37,019 bases of DNA from Virgibacillus alimentarius (GCF_000709085.1 NZ_JFBD01000064.1:1-37019), one strand, 5' to 3'; numbered from the stretch's first letter, positions 28,217 to 36,846 are shown. Notes: generated from the letters alone by a model not told the origin. Program-made: numbers and translations.

Positions 28217-28654
28217 TCATGCACCCTCCTCATTATATGTCAAGGTTAAATAATGATCGCGTTTCTCTTTGCCGTTTAATTTTACCGAATAAGCTATTTT
28301 CAGCTGACCATTCTGATCTGTACGCAACGGTTGATGTGTGATTGATGATGTAAAAGTCTCCATATGCATTGTACCATAAGGGTGCTTAAAAACACTTTCA
28401 GTCGCACGCTGCATGTGGAATTGCTGATTCATCATCACATTCCCTGTTCGCTTGATCGTTACTTTATCAGGCTGAATCGTAATAAAATTTTTGATCCATG
28501 CCTTCTCCTCTGTTTGTTCTTCAAAGGTAAGCACAACCATTTGATTTTTTTCATAAAGTTTTCCTCTTTGTCTAACCATGTTATGTTCCTTTTCACCATC
28601 ATCATCAATGATCGTACAAAGCTCAATAAACACTTCTTTATCGTTATGTCCCAT
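28217..28654 (-). CDS. ywiB: DUF1934 domain protein YwiB
   Basis: This is a conserved small beta-barrel protein of the YwiB family. Its function is unknown; it is usually found beside argS. With the start at [12 protein letters not shown] (ATG at 28654, AGGAG 8 nt upstream) it has 145 residues. The frame runs further upstream through the promoter and is not used. Recognisable pieces are [11 protein letters not shown], a barrel-strand pattern around [17 protein letters not shown] and TPHGTME-like [11 protein letters not shown] strong sigma-A promoter precedes it, and argS follows immediately, so they form one operon divergent from pbpG. Confidence 0.88.
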   Translation of the reverse strand: MGHNDKEVFIELCTIIDDDGEKEHNMVRQRGKLYEKNQMVVLTFEEQTEEKAWIKNFITIQPDKVTIKRTGNVMMNQQFHMQRATESVFKHPYGTMHMETFTSSITHQPLRTDQNGQLKIAYSVKLNGKEKRDHYLTLTYNEEGA

Positions 28655-28693
28655 CGTATTCGCTCCTGCTAAGAATAAATCATATAATTCCTT

Positions 28694-28723
28694 ATTATAG
28701 CGGGAAAAGGAGGCTTTTATCAA
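28694..28723 (-). promoter_or_regulatory. Sigma-A promoter of ywiB-argS
   Basis: On the minus strand TTGATA (28718-28723) and TATAAT (28694-28699) are separated by 18 bp. The leader would be about 33 nt. Confidence 0.75.
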
Positions 28724-28749
28724 TACTAAGGTGAAAACTCTTCAAACAA

Positions 28750-28779
28750 GTTTATTTCGTCCGTTTTTTTCCAATAATG
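28750..28779 (+). promoter_or_regulatory. Weak sigma-F-like promoter of pbpG
   Basis: GTTTA (28750-28754), 15 bp, then TCCAATAATG (28770-28779) shares the -35 element and spacing with the candidate spoIIR promoter, but the -10 fits only at the A, A and T positions. pbpG of B. subtilis is expressed in the forespore. This is suggestive only. Confidence 0.3.
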
Positions 28780-28812
28780 ATGGTAATGTACTCAAATTGG
28801 AGCTGTCATCTT

Positions 28813-30852
28813 ATGAAACGAAAACTTGGCAATTTTTTAAAAAAACATCTGCTTCTCACCGGTATATTAAGTACGATGCTAATTGGATTTTGTTTTATTA
28901 TCGGTGTCTATTTTATTAGCTTTCTGTTGGGCCCACCGAATTTAATGAACCAACAAAATACCGTTTACTACAGTAATAGCGAAGAAGTCATCGGAGAAGA
29001 AAATGGATATGGAAGCCGTTTTCACACAGACTTAGATGAAATATCACCGTATTTGATCGATGCTGCCATTGCTGTGGAAGACCGGCATTTTTATGAGCAT
29101 AACGGCTTCGATTTCAAACGTATTCTTGGTGCGATTATTGATAATATAAAAAACTTATCTTTAAAAGAAGGGGCAAGCACCATTTCCCAGCAATTGGCAA
29201 GGAATTTATATTTATCCCATGAAAAAACATGGACAAGGAAATTAAAAGAAGCTTTTTATACCATACGTCTGGAAATGTATTACTCCAAAGACGAAATTTT
29301 AACCGCTTATTTAAATACGATTTATTATGGCCATGGAGCATATGGAATCGAAGAAGCAAGCAATTACTTTTTTAACAAATCGGCAGGGGAATTAGATCTA
29401 GCAGAAGCGGCTATGCTTGCAGGTATTCCAAAAGGACCGTCGTACTATTCCCCCTTTAATAACATGGAAAAAGCAACGGATCGCAAGGAACACATATTAG
29501 AACTGCTGCTTCGCACAAACCAAATATCGGAGGATGAATATAATAGCGCAATAAATGAAAAGCTGAAATTCGCTAAAACGGAAGATACAGAAGAGGATAC
29601 GATTGCTCCATATTTTCAGGATATGGTTTTAGAAGAAGCGGCTGCATTATTAGATCATAATAAAGAAGCGGTCCGATCTGGTGGTTACCAAATCTTTACA
29701 ACGCTTGATATCAAAGCACAAAAAAAGTTAGAGAACGCAGTGGAGAAAACCATTCATCCCGCAAGTGACATCGAAACAAGTGCGATTGCTATGGACCCTA
29801 GTAATGGAAGTATTCGTGCATTAATTGGTGGTCGCGATTATAAAAAGAGTTCCTTTAACCGCGCCCATAAAGCCAAGCGCATGCCAGGTTCTACGTTTAA
29901 ACCTTTTCTCTACTATGCTGCTTTAAATAATGGGTATACACCAAGTACAAAGCTCTTGAGTAAACCGACTGTATTTGAACTCGATAATGGAGAGGTTTAT
30001 GAACCTAGTAATTTTAATGGATACTATGCAGATAAACCGATTACATTAGCTCAAGCATTAGCCTTGTCAGACAATATTTTCGCAGTAAAAACGAATATGT
30101 ACCTAGGCTCTGATAAACTCGTTGAAACTGCAAGAGACTTTGGGATCACTAGTAAACTTCCCGCCGTTCCTTCACTCGCCTTAGGAACAGCAACCGTATC
30201 CGTAGAAGAAATGGTGGCCGGTTATGGAATGCTGGCAAATGGCGGGAAAGAAATAGCATCACATACGATTGAAAAAATTGTAGATCCCCAAGGGAACGTT
30301 TTACTGGATCTTGATGATAAAGAAGGCGAGCAAATACTCGATCCAAAACAGACTTTTATTCTTACTCATTTAATGACTGGTATGTTCGATACAACGTTAA
30401 ATGGTTATATGGCGGTGACCGGATCAACCATCACAGACCAGCTGACACGCACATATGCTGGAAAATCCGGATCGACAGACGGGGACAGCTGGATGATTGG
30501 CTATAGCCCGATCCTTGTCACTGGTGTGTGGACGGGCTATGACGATAACCGGCCAATAGAAGTTGTAAAGGAAACAACATACGCCAAAAATATATGGGCA
30601 ACCTTTATGGAAGCTGCACATCAAGAACTGCCAGATAAAAGCTTTAGCGTTCCAGATGGGATTATTGGGGTCCGGATTGACCCAGAGACAGGAAAAAAAG
30701 CTACTTCCTATTGTCCAACAAGTCGCATGATGTATTTTGAGAAAGGAAAAGAACCAAAAAGCCATTGTACAACCCATTTTCCAGGTGGGAAAAATAAAAA
30801 AGAAAAAGAGAAGAAAGGCAAACTGGAGCGACTATTTGATCTATTTAGGTAA
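28813..30852 (+). CDS. pbpG: Class A penicillin-binding protein, PbpG-like (PBP2d)
   Basis: This bifunctional peptidoglycan synthase has a short cytoplasmic N-terminus and a membrane anchor (LLLTGILSTMLIGFCFIIGV). The GT51 glycosyltransferase follows (catalytic Glu in AIAVEDRHFYEHNGFD, then EGASTISQQLARN). The transpeptidase carries SxxK in GSTFKPF, SDN in ALSDNIFAV and KSG in GKSGSTDGDSW. The lysine-rich tail ends LERLFDLFR. GGAG about 10 nt upstream supports the ATG at 28813 (679 residues) over the frame opening at 28777. It lies next to ywhD as B. subtilis pbpG does, where it works in spore wall synthesis. It is divergent from ywiB-argS and followed by a strong terminator. Confidence 0.92.
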   Translation: MKRKLGNFLKKHLLLTGILSTMLIGFCFIIGVYFISFLLGPPNLMNQQNTVYYSNSEEVIGEENGYGSRFHTDLDEISPYLIDAAIAVEDRHFYEHNGFDFKRILGAIIDNIKNLSLKEGASTISQQLARNLYLSHEKTWTRKLKEAFYTIRLEMYYSKDEILTAYLNTIYYGHGAYGIEEASNYFFNKSAGELDLAEAAMLAGIPKGPSYYSPFNNMEKATDRKEHILELLLRTNQISEDEYNSAINEKLKFAKTEDTEEDTIAPYFQDMVLEEAAALLDHNKEAVRSGGYQIFTTLDIKAQKKLENAVEKTIHPASDIETSAIAMDPSNGSIRALIGGRDYKKSSFNRAHKAKRMPGSTFKPFLYYAALNNGYTPSTKLLSKPTVFELDNGEVYEPSNFNGYYADKPITLAQALALSDNIFAVKTNMYLGSDKLVETARDFGITSKLPAVPSLALGTATVSVEEMVAGYGMLANGGKEIASHTIEKIVDPQGNVLLDLDDKEGEQILDPKQTFILTHLMTGMFDTTLNGYMAVTGSTITDQLTRTYAGKSGSTDGDSWMIGYSPILVTGVWTGYDDNRPIEVVKETTYAKNIWATFMEAAHQELPDKSFSVPDGIIGVRIDPETGKKATSYCPTSRMMYFEKGKEPKSHCTTHFPGGKNKKEKEKKGKLERLFDLFR

Positions 30853-30866
30853 TAGATAGAGAGGGA

Positions 30867-30989
30867 ATGTTTCACATAGCTGCAGCGGGGTTTCTAACGG
30901 CACAAACAATAGGAACAAACGCTGATGATTTGTTGCTCGAGTACGTAACCTTATTGCGCGAGTACATTCCCTCATTGCGGGACCCGTAA
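30867..30989 (+). CDS. Questionable 40-codon ORF over tandem repeats
   Basis: An ATG-started frame of 40 codons begins 15 bp after pbpG and ends TAA. Its C-terminal half reads LLEYVTLLREYIPSLRDP, a seven-residue periodic pattern produced by the 21-bp repeats. GAGGG lies directly against the ATG, too close for good initiation. I do not recognise the product. It is more likely a by-product of the repeat than a real gene, but it keeps frame through all the repeat units. Confidence 0.2.
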   Translation: MFHIAAAGFLTAQTIGTNADDLLLEYVTLLREYIPSLRDP

Positions 30990-30995
30990 CCTCAA
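30933..30995 (+). repeat. Three imperfect 21-bp tandem repeats
   Basis: Units 30933-30953, 30954-30974 and 30975-30995 each begin TTGC and share GCGAGTAC- or GTAACC-like segments. The third unit has a one-base deletion relative to the first. They lie between pbpG and its terminator. The rest of the 333-bp gap (30853-31185) holds the short ORF, the terminator and about 105 bp after it in which I see nothing. Confidence 0.65.
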
Positions 30996-31023
30996 GCACC
31001 ATCGTCCATCGTCCAATACAATG

Positions 31024-31080
31024 AAAAAGAAGCCGACTCCATATAAGGTCCGTCTACCTTATTGAGTCGGCTTCTTTATT
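31024..31080. terminator. Bidirectional terminator between pbpG and ywhD
   Basis: Perfect 14-bp arms (31026-31039 and 31064-31077), GC-rich in the middle, enclose a further 7-bp hairpin ATAAGGT/ACCTTAT. The outer ends are A-rich on the left and T-rich on the right, so it can end both convergent transcripts, plus-strand pbpG and minus-strand ywhD. Confidence 0.85.
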
Positions 31081-31185
31081 GTCCTAGTAATACATGAGTA
31101 GCCCATGTACCAATTATTTTACAAATTTCTGATGTAAAGTACAAGATTTTCGCTAAGTATTCATGGTTCAGTCACAAAATGTTCA

Positions 31186-31704
31186 TTATTTTGGAAGTGC
31201 TTCTTTTAATTCATCCGTCGAATTATTCCACATGTCTTCGTCGAATTCTACAAGAAAGTCACGCAGTAGCTTTTTTGAATGGTCGTCCATATGCTCTACA
31301 ACGATTTTACCTTTTAATGATTTTTCCATATGTGTTACATGCTGTGGCATTGATTTATACGCACGTTTATTTGGTTTGTCAACAAGCAGCTCACTTCCGG
31401 CCACACCAGCAAAATATGGTCCATGATCATTTTTCTCCACTGTAACCCAAACGATCCAATACAATCTTGGGTTTGGTACTTCGTTGCGGTCATTTAAATA
31501 TTTAACACGTCTTTCGATTGCACTTCTTGCGTGCATCGCATCCATATCCACATATGCTTCATTTCCGTCCGGATCTATAATAACCGGTGACATGTTTTCC
31601 AAGCTGATGGAACCCATTCCATATCCGCCATGTCCATCCGTAGAGTCATCTTTAATGATGGTAAATGTATTTTTCTTTTTATTTGAAGATTTATCTGAAT
31701 TCAT
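31186..31704 (-). CDS. ywhD: YwhD family protein
   Basis: This is a 172-residue protein conserved in Bacillaceae with no known biochemical role. It is recognised from GHGGYGMGSISLENMSPVIID, VDMDAMHARSAIERRVKYL and RLYWIVWVTVEKNDHGPYFAG. The N-terminus is polar and lysine-rich, with no signal peptide or membrane helix. The start has GGAGG 9 nt upstream. It adjoins pbpG convergently, as in B. subtilis, and follows ywgA after 74 bp on the same strand. Confidence 0.88.
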   Translation of the reverse strand: MNSDKSSNKKKNTFTIIKDDSTDGHGGYGMGSISLENMSPVIIDPDGNEAYVDMDAMHARSAIERRVKYLNDRNEVPNPRLYWIVWVTVEKNDHGPYFAGVAGSELLVDKPNKRAYKSMPQHVTHMEKSLKGKIVVEHMDDHSKKLLRDFLVEFDEDMWNNSTDELKEALPK

Positions 31705-31778
31705 TCAAGGAATCCTCCTTCACATTCATTTTCTACATCCATTGTAGCATAGGACACGTCCCCTTTTCATTCATCTGA

Positions 31779-32270
31779 CTATATCACCTCGTCGATAAAT
31801 CCCCATGCACGTGCTATTTCTTCCGCACTGTATTTTTGTTTCGGTTTCAATTCGTGCACTTTTGCCTCCACATCGCTTTTTTCAAGATCGGCAAAATACA
31901 GCATGGTTGCGACGAGTTCAAGGAAACGCGAGCTTTGTCCATTTAGCAAGCTCACCTTCTCTTCCATATCAGGCATATCAAGGCTGAATTGATTTAAAAA
32001 ATCGTTACCTGCCGAAGTGATTTGATAGTGGTATTGATAATAGTGCCCTTTATCCTCTTTGATTTCGTCAAGAAAATGCAAATTACAGAGCTCTTCTACA
32101 CGTAAAGTAAGCTCCTCCGAATACGGCCCGTATATATGAAAACGATATTTTTCCTCAAACGGGATGTTACATTGCTGCAAAATATAAATGATTTTCTGTA
32201 GTTTCTTTCTTCCTGTCACTTTTGTGGCCACATGAAAGAACTTGATTAACTTAGCATGATTAGTCAACAA
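31779..32270 (-). CDS. ywgA: YwgA family protein
   Basis: This is a conserved 163-residue cytoplasmic protein of unknown function. The N-terminal half (GRKKLQKIIYILQQ, then FHIYGPYSEELTLRVEEL) resembles winged-helix-like YwgA/DUF4065-type modules. An ATG at 32291 is in frame, but the sequence AAGGAGAGG inside that extension is a good ribosome-binding site for the TTG at 32270. That start gives MLTNHAKLIKFF, which I recall as the B. subtilis-like N-terminus. It overlaps the end of ywfO by 11 bp, so the two genes are translationally coupled. Confidence 0.85.
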   Translation of the reverse strand: MLTNHAKLIKFFHVATKVTGRKKLQKIIYILQQCNIPFEEKYRFHIYGPYSEELTLRVEELCNLHFLDEIKEDKGHYYQYHYQITSAGNDFLNQFSLDMPDMEEKVSLLNGQSSRFLELVATMLYFADLEKSDVEAKVHELKPKQKYSAEEIARAWGFIDEVI

Positions 32271-33576
32271 GTTGACCCTCTCCTTGCCCATACAGTATTT
32301 CTTTGATTTGTTTTTTAAGTTTATGATCCTTTACAGCTTCGAGTAAATCTTTTGGAAAATATAGTTTATGGTCTGTTCGCTTTTTACCTGAGATCGACTC
32401 GACAATATCCGAATGGCGAGATAATTCCTTCAATTCATGATTAGGCATTTGCAAATGAATTGGCAAACGCTCTTCCTCTTCTCCAGGTCGATAAAAATCA
32501 TACGGCAAATCAGATGAAGAGTCAACAACCAAATAATAATCTGGATGAATGCCCGCATCCTGGAACAGACGATATAATTCCATCCACTCCTTCATCTGTG
32601 TGTTCGGATTAAATTCAATATATTTAAATAGACGACGGTTGATAAACCTTTCGCACAGATCATATAAAATGAAGTCATCTTCCTCTAGCCATGACTGAAA
32701 ATAATAATAAACTACTGCTTCATCCAACCGCAAATAATCCCTTAACGTAATTTCCTGATTAAAAAATGACTGGAAATGGGTCGGTTTTAATTTAAATGTA
32801 TAGCCTGTCTCATATAAAAATTTTACCCGATGTAAAATCTTCGATAAAATAACTTCCGCGCTTCTCGTTACTGGATGAAAATAGACTTGCCAGTACATCT
32901 GATAGCGGCTCATAATATAGTCTTCCACCGCATGCATCCCAGTCGATTTAATAACAACCTGGTCCTCAATCGGGCGCATCACTCTTAAAATCCGTTCCAT
33001 ATCAAAGTGACCATAACTTACACCAGTGTAATATGCATCCCGCTGCAAATAATCCATCCGATCTGCATCAATCTGACTGGAAATCAGACTTACAACTAAT
33101 TTGTCAGCGTACGTTTTTGCAATAACATCTGCGACTTGCTTTGGAAATTCAGGACTAACTCGTTTTAAAATACGGTGAATATTCGTATCCTCCAGGATGA
33201 TTTTCCGAGTAAACTGCTCATGATCCAGTTTAAATACTTTCTCAAAGGAGTGGGAAAACGGGCCATGGCCTAAATCATGAAGTAGTGCCGCACAAAGGCT
33301 AAGGATGCGCTCTTCCCTATTCCAATGCGGATAATTCGTAAATTTCCCAATCATCCTTCGAACAATTTCATATACACCTAAGGAGTGATTAAAGCGGCTA
33401 TGCTCTGCACCATGAAATGTCAAATACGTTGTGCCTAACTGTTTAATTCGACGCAACCGCTGAAATTCTGGTGCAGCAATTAAATCCCAAACAATGCGGT
33501 CCTTCACATGCACGTATCGATGTACAGGATCTTTAAACACCTTTTCTTCATTTAATTGTTCATCTTTATATGCCAT
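32260..33576 (-). CDS. ywfO: HD-domain deoxynucleoside triphosphate triphosphohydrolase YwfO
   Basis: This HD-superfamily enzyme of the dGTPase/SAMHD1 type is expected to split dNTPs into deoxynucleoside and tripolyphosphate. The 438-residue protein has the metal motif in order: H of HSRFNHSLGVYEIV, HD of ALLHDLGHGPFSHSFE, and the distal D of QIDADRMDYLQRDA. The C-terminal half carries basic and aromatic residues typical of regulatory nucleotide sites. It is divergent from lipL and overlaps ywgA. Substrate range cannot be read from the sequence. Confidence 0.93.
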   Translation of the reverse strand: MAYKDEQLNEEKVFKDPVHRYVHVKDRIVWDLIAAPEFQRLRRIKQLGTTYLTFHGAEHSRFNHSLGVYEIVRRMIGKFTNYPHWNREERILSLCAALLHDLGHGPFSHSFEKVFKLDHEQFTRKIILEDTNIHRILKRVSPEFPKQVADVIAKTYADKLVVSLISSQIDADRMDYLQRDAYYTGVSYGHFDMERILRVMRPIEDQVVIKSTGMHAVEDYIMSRYQMYWQVYFHPVTRSAEVILSKILHRVKFLYETGYTFKLKPTHFQSFFNQEITLRDYLRLDEAVVYYYFQSWLEEDDFILYDLCERFINRRLFKYIEFNPNTQMKEWMELYRLFQDAGIHPDYYLVVDSSSDLPYDFYRPGEEEERLPIHLQMPNHELKELSRHSDIVESISGKKRTDHKLYFPKDLLEAVKDHKLKKQIKEILYGQGEGQLVD

Positions 33577-33688
33577 CCTGATTACTCACCCTATTTCTTT
33601 TCATAACTTCACTTGTGTTATATTATATATTAGTTGACCAAAGTAAAAAAGAGATACTGACAACAAGCGAGTAGAAAAAGGAGAAATT

Positions 33689-34540
33689 ATGAAGAACTGG
33701 AAAGAAATTATTCAACATGGAACTTTTCGTTACTTCGACCATTCAGGTAACATCGATTTTCACAATAAACCTTATACAGCATTAACATCTTTTGCCATTG
33801 ATGATGCACTTGCTCATTCCGTTAGTGATCAACTCTCACCTCCCGTCATGCGTCTATGGGTCCATCCAAACACCGTTGTACTTGGAATACCAGATGCACG
33901 TTTGCCTCAGATTGAGGAAGGTGTGAAGCAATTAACTGCGGAAGGTTTTCGTGTCATTATCCGAAATTCAGGCGGACTCGCTGTAGCGCTTGATGAAGGA
34001 GTTTTAAATATCTCCCTTGTTTTGCCCGGTGTCAAACACATCTCTATTCATGACTGTTACGAGGCGATGGTTAGCTTTGTGCAGCATATGCTGCGCGATT
34101 TAACAGATAAAATACAAGCTTATGAAATCGTCGGGTCCTATTGTCCTGGTGACTATGATTTAAGTATCGATGGGAAGAAATTTGCCGGCATTTCACAGCG
34201 GCGCATTAAAGATGGAGCATCGATTCAAATCTATTTAGACGTAGAAGGAGATAGTTTCGAGCGAGCAGCTTTAATTAAGCGATTTTATGATAAAAGTAAC
34301 ATTTCCCAAGCATCCCGATTCGCCTATCCGGAAATCAAACCGGAAGTAATGGCATCGTTATCCACATTACTAAATCAACCATTGACGGTGGAAGATATGA
34401 AAAAACGCGCACTGGGTACACTAAAAGAACTATGTGACACCATTGTTGAGTCCAACTTTACAAACGCAGAATATGTCACATTTCAAAAACGATATGATCA
34501 AATGATCAAACGGAATGAAAAAATCGCTTGCCTGCAATAA
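33689..34540 (+). CDS. lipL: Octanoyl-[GcvH]:protein N-octanoyltransferase LipL
   Basis: LipL moves octanoyl groups from GcvH to lipoyl domains of 2-oxoacid dehydrogenases in Bacillus lipoate assembly. The 283-residue BPL/LPL-fold protein has RNSGGLAVALDEGVLNISL, the acyl-thioester cysteine Cys152 in GSYCPGDYDLS, and the lysine pair in DGKKFAGISQRR. A cysteine at this position, as in YwfL, separates LipL from ATP-dependent lipoate ligase (LplJ), which is the alternative. AAGGAG precedes the ATG. It stands alone on the plus strand, divergent from ywfO and convergent with pta, with a shared terminator downstream. Confidence 0.93.
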   Translation: MKNWKEIIQHGTFRYFDHSGNIDFHNKPYTALTSFAIDDALAHSVSDQLSPPVMRLWVHPNTVVLGIPDARLPQIEEGVKQLTAEGFRVIIRNSGGLAVALDEGVLNISLVLPGVKHISIHDCYEAMVSFVQHMLRDLTDKIQAYEIVGSYCPGDYDLSIDGKKFAGISQRRIKDGASIQIYLDVEGDSFERAALIKRFYDKSNISQASRFAYPEIKPEVMASLSTLLNQPLTVEDMKKRALGTLKELCDTIVESNFTNAEYVTFQKRYDQMIKRNEKIACLQ

Positions 34541-34543
34541 AAT

Positions 34544-34590
34544 AAAAAAGAAGCCTGCAGGAAATACTTCTCACTGCAAGCTTTTTTCTT
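34544..34590. terminator. Bidirectional terminator between lipL and pta
   Basis: Arms 34544-34560 and 34573-34589 pair through AAGC-TGCAG/CTGCA-GCTT with one mismatch and A/T-rich ends. A run of six T follows on the plus strand and T-rich sequence on the minus strand. The pta stop codon lies in the right arm. Confidence 0.8.
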
Positions 34591-35560
34591 ATTTTGCCTG
34601 TGCGGCAGTAATCAATGCTAATTTAAAAACATCCTCTGCACTACATCCTCGTGATAAATCATTTACCGGTTTGGTTAACCCTTGAAGTACTGGTCCAACC
34701 GCTTCAAATTCACCTAAACGTTCAGCAATTTTATAACCGATATTCCCTGCTTCCAGGCTAGGGAAAATAAATACATTTGCATTTCCTTTCAGTATAGCGT
34801 CCGGCGCCTTTTTCGCTGCGACACTAGGAACAAATGCCGCATCAAATTGAAATTCCCCGTCAATAACAAGTGAAGCATTTCGTTCTTTGGCAAGTTTAAC
34901 CGCTTGCTCTACCTTTTCTGTTTCCTCCGACTGGGCGGAGCCTTTTGTAGAGAAACTAAGCATGGCGATTCGTGGATCTATATCAAATAATTTTGCAGTT
35001 TCTGCACTTTCCATCGCTATTTCTGCCAAGTCTTCGCTCGTCGGGGCAATATTTATCGCACAATCCGCAAATACATATTTCTCTTCTCCTCTGACCATAA
35101 TGAATACACCAGACGTCTTATTGATTCCTTCTTTTGTCTTCATTATCTGTAAGGCAGGGCGAACCGTATCCGCTGTAGAGTGTGCAGCACCACTTACCAA
35201 ACCGTCTGCTTGATTCATATAAACAAGCATTGTTCCAAAATAGTTTTCATCACATAATTGTTTTTCGGCATCCACTTTTGATACTTTCCCTTTACGCCTT
35301 TGCACAAAAGCTTCGACCATTGCATCAAACTGCTCATATCGGCTCGGATCGATCAATTGACAAGCATCGATATTCACACCCATCGTCTCAGCCTGTTTCA
35401 TTACCTTCACTTGATCACCAAGCAGAATTGGAGTCACCATTCCCATTTTGCTTAACTTGCTAGCGGCTTGCAAAATTCTCGCGTCCAGTCCTTCTGGAAA
35501 AACAATACGTTTATCCGTCTGTTGGATTTTCGCCTTTATATCATCAAATAGATTACTCAT
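34589..35560 (-). CDS. pta: Phosphate acetyltransferase
   Basis: Pta interconverts acetyl-CoA and acetyl phosphate, the first step of acetate overflow. The 323-residue protein belongs to the short PTA_PTB class. It contains RIVFPEGLDARILQAA, DGLVSGAAHSTADTVRPALQ, VFADCAINIAPT, the catalytic-region SFSTKGSAQSEE and FPSLEAGNIGYK. AGGAGGG sits 7 nt before the ATG. It is divergent from hemQ; the 253-bp gap between them contains a perfect Spo0A box but no clear cre, although B. subtilis pta is CcpA-activated. Confidence 0.97.
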   Translation of the reverse strand: MSNLFDDIKAKIQQTDKRIVFPEGLDARILQAASKLSKMGMVTPILLGDQVKVMKQAETMGVNIDACQLIDPSRYEQFDAMVEAFVQRRKGKVSKVDAEKQLCDENYFGTMLVYMNQADGLVSGAAHSTADTVRPALQIMKTKEGINKTSGVFIMVRGEEKYVFADCAINIAPTSEDLAEIAMESAETAKLFDIDPRIAMLSFSTKGSAQSEETEKVEQAVKLAKERNASLVIDGEFQFDAAFVPSVAAKKAPDAILKGNANVFIFPSLEAGNIGYKIAERLGEFEAVGPVLQGLTKPVNDLSRGCSAEDVFKLALITAAQAK

Positions 35561-35644
35561 TCATTATCCCTCCTAAGAAACAGGTCTTCCTATTTAAATA
35601 ATAATCGATCTTCTTCTCCTTTTAAAGAAACTTGGCGCTTGGCA

Positions 35645-35655
35645 ATTTCGACAAA
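35645..35655 (-). promoter_or_regulatory. Candidate Spo0A box between pta and hemQ
   Basis: On the minus strand TTTGTCGAAAT matches the extended Spo0A box, including the TGTCGAA core. It is about 85 bp upstream of pta and 160 bp from hemQ. Cores of 7 bp occur by chance in a window of this size, but the 11-base match is rarer. Confidence 0.4.
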
Positions 35656-35753
35656 TCCATGACAGCCGTATCTACTTTCATGCTAAAACCTTGGCAAGCC
35701 ACGTCTCGTGCTATTTTTGCCCCCTTTTTCCTAAAAAAGCTTTTCCGTGAATA

Positions 35754-35781
35754 TTGTATCCCAATTATGATATAGTAAAAT
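35754..35781 (+). promoter_or_regulatory. Candidate sigma-A promoter of hemQ
   Basis: TTGTAT (35754-35759), 16 bp and TAAAAT (35776-35781) lie about 32 bp before the start codon. Fit is moderate. Confidence 0.5.
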
Positions 35782-35813
35782 TATATTCATACTTTAGTAC
35801 ATAAGGAGAGATT

Positions 35814-36566
35814 ATGATGGTCGAAGCAGTAGAAACCATGGATGGTTGGTATAGTTTACATGATATGCGCGTCATGGATTGGACTTCTTGGAAATTAGCA
35901 TCAAGTGAAGAAAGAACAGCAGCAATCGCTGAATTTAAAAACCTGCTCACAAAGTGGGAAGACGTAGAAGAAGCTGAGAACGGAAGCCATGTTATGTATC
36001 AGGCTATCGGACAAAAAGCAGACTTCATGTTTATGTTCCTGCGCCCGACAATGGAAGAATTAGCTGATTTGGAAACAGCTTTTAACAAAACAAAGCTTGC
36101 TGAGTTTTTAATTCCTTCTTATTCATACGTTTCTGTGATTGAACTTGCTAAATACCGTCCACAAGAAGACGGTGTTGACCCAGAGACACTTCCAGAAACA
36201 CAAGCACGATTAAAACCAATTCTTCCTAAGTGGAACCATATGTCTTTCTATCCAATGAGCAGACGTCGTGAAGGCGATGATAACTGGTATACACTAGAAA
36301 AAGACGCTCGCGGTAAACTTCTTTATGAACATAGCAAAACCGGTCGTCAGTATGCTGGAAAGGTAAAACAATTTATTAGCGGATCCATTGGTTTTGATGA
36401 CATGGAGTGGGGAGTTACCCTATTTGCCCACGATGTGTTACAACTAAAGAAAGTTGTCTATCAAATGCGCTTTGATGAAGCAACAGCCCGTTACGGAGAA
36501 TTCGCTGAATTTTTTGTTGGCAATCATTTGGCTAAAGAGGATCTGGCTGCATATTTACACGTATAA
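35814..36566 (+). CDS. hemQ: Coproheme decarboxylase (HemQ/ChdC)
   Basis: HemQ converts Fe-coproporphyrin III to protoheme using peroxide, the last step of the coproporphyrin-dependent haem route of Gram-positives. It belongs to the chlorite dismutase-like family. The 250-residue protein has the catalytic Tyr146 in [12 protein letters not shown], the proximal haem ligand His173 in EHSKTGRQY and the C-terminal core [15 protein letters not shown]. Two adjacent ATGs follow AAGGAGAG; the second (35817) has better spacing, so the true start is uncertain by one codon. It is monocistronic, with its own promoter and a very strong terminator. In B. subtilis (ywfI) it also lies beside pta. Confidence 0.97.
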   Translation: MMVEAVETMDGWYSLHDMRVMDWTSWKLASSEERTAAIAEFKNLLTKWEDVEEAENGSHVMYQAIGQKADFMFMFLRPTMEELADLETAFNKTKLAEFLIPSYSYVSVIELAKYRPQEDGVDPETLPETQARLKPILPKWNHMSFYPMSRRREGDDNWYTLEKDARGKLLYEHSKTGRQYAGKVKQFISGSIGFDDMEWGVTLFAHDVLQLKKVVYQMRFDEATARYGEFAEFFVGNHLAKEDLAAYLHV

Positions 36567-36577
36567 ACACCCTTTTC

Positions 36578-36846
36578 AAAGGCTGGGACAAAACCCCAGT
36601 AAATGTAAAAGAAGTTCGGGAGTCCCGTCTCTAGATGGAACTCCCGAACTTCTTTTTTTTACTTTTCCGTGCGATTTATACTTATTTAGCAATCCCGTTA
36701 ACTTGCACTGCAGGTGGCTGCTTTCCGCGGGCACGGCCTCAGCCTCCTCGCATGAATCAGATTGTTTTGCCGCTGGATTTAGAAATTAAAGGACCGATGA
36801 TCGAACCCATTTTTACTTATTCTTGGCTAGTTATGTCCCAACCTTT
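36578..36846. mobile_element. 269-bp element with terminal inverted repeats (MITE- or bcr-like)
   Basis: Left end AAAGGCTGGGACAAAAC (36578-36594) and right end GTTATGTCCCAACCTTT (36830-36846) are inverted repeats matching at 15 of 17 positions. Inside are the long hairpin at 36607-36656 and a GC-rich block (about 36706-36751) in AT-rich surroundings. No protein-coding gene is evident; the 88-codon frame crossing it (36635-36901) leaves the element and looks random. I recall similar GGGACAAAAC/TTATGTCCC ends as dispersed repeats in Bacillaceae. Bases 36847-37019 show nothing I can support. Confidence 0.6.
36607..36660 (+). terminator. Strong hairpin terminator after hemQ
   Basis: Perfect 17-bp arms (36607-36623 and 36640-36656) around a 16-nt loop run into a tract of eight T (36653-36660) on the plus strand. 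The left side is A-rich, so it could also work on the minus strand. It lies inside the inverted-repeat element and is 40 bp past the hemQ stop. Confidence 0.85.

Noticed and set aside
28777-28812. Upstream start for pbpG
   Set aside because: The first 12 codons lack a ribosome-binding site and overlap the expected promoter; the ATG at 28813 has GGAG upstream and starts the typical basic N-terminus.
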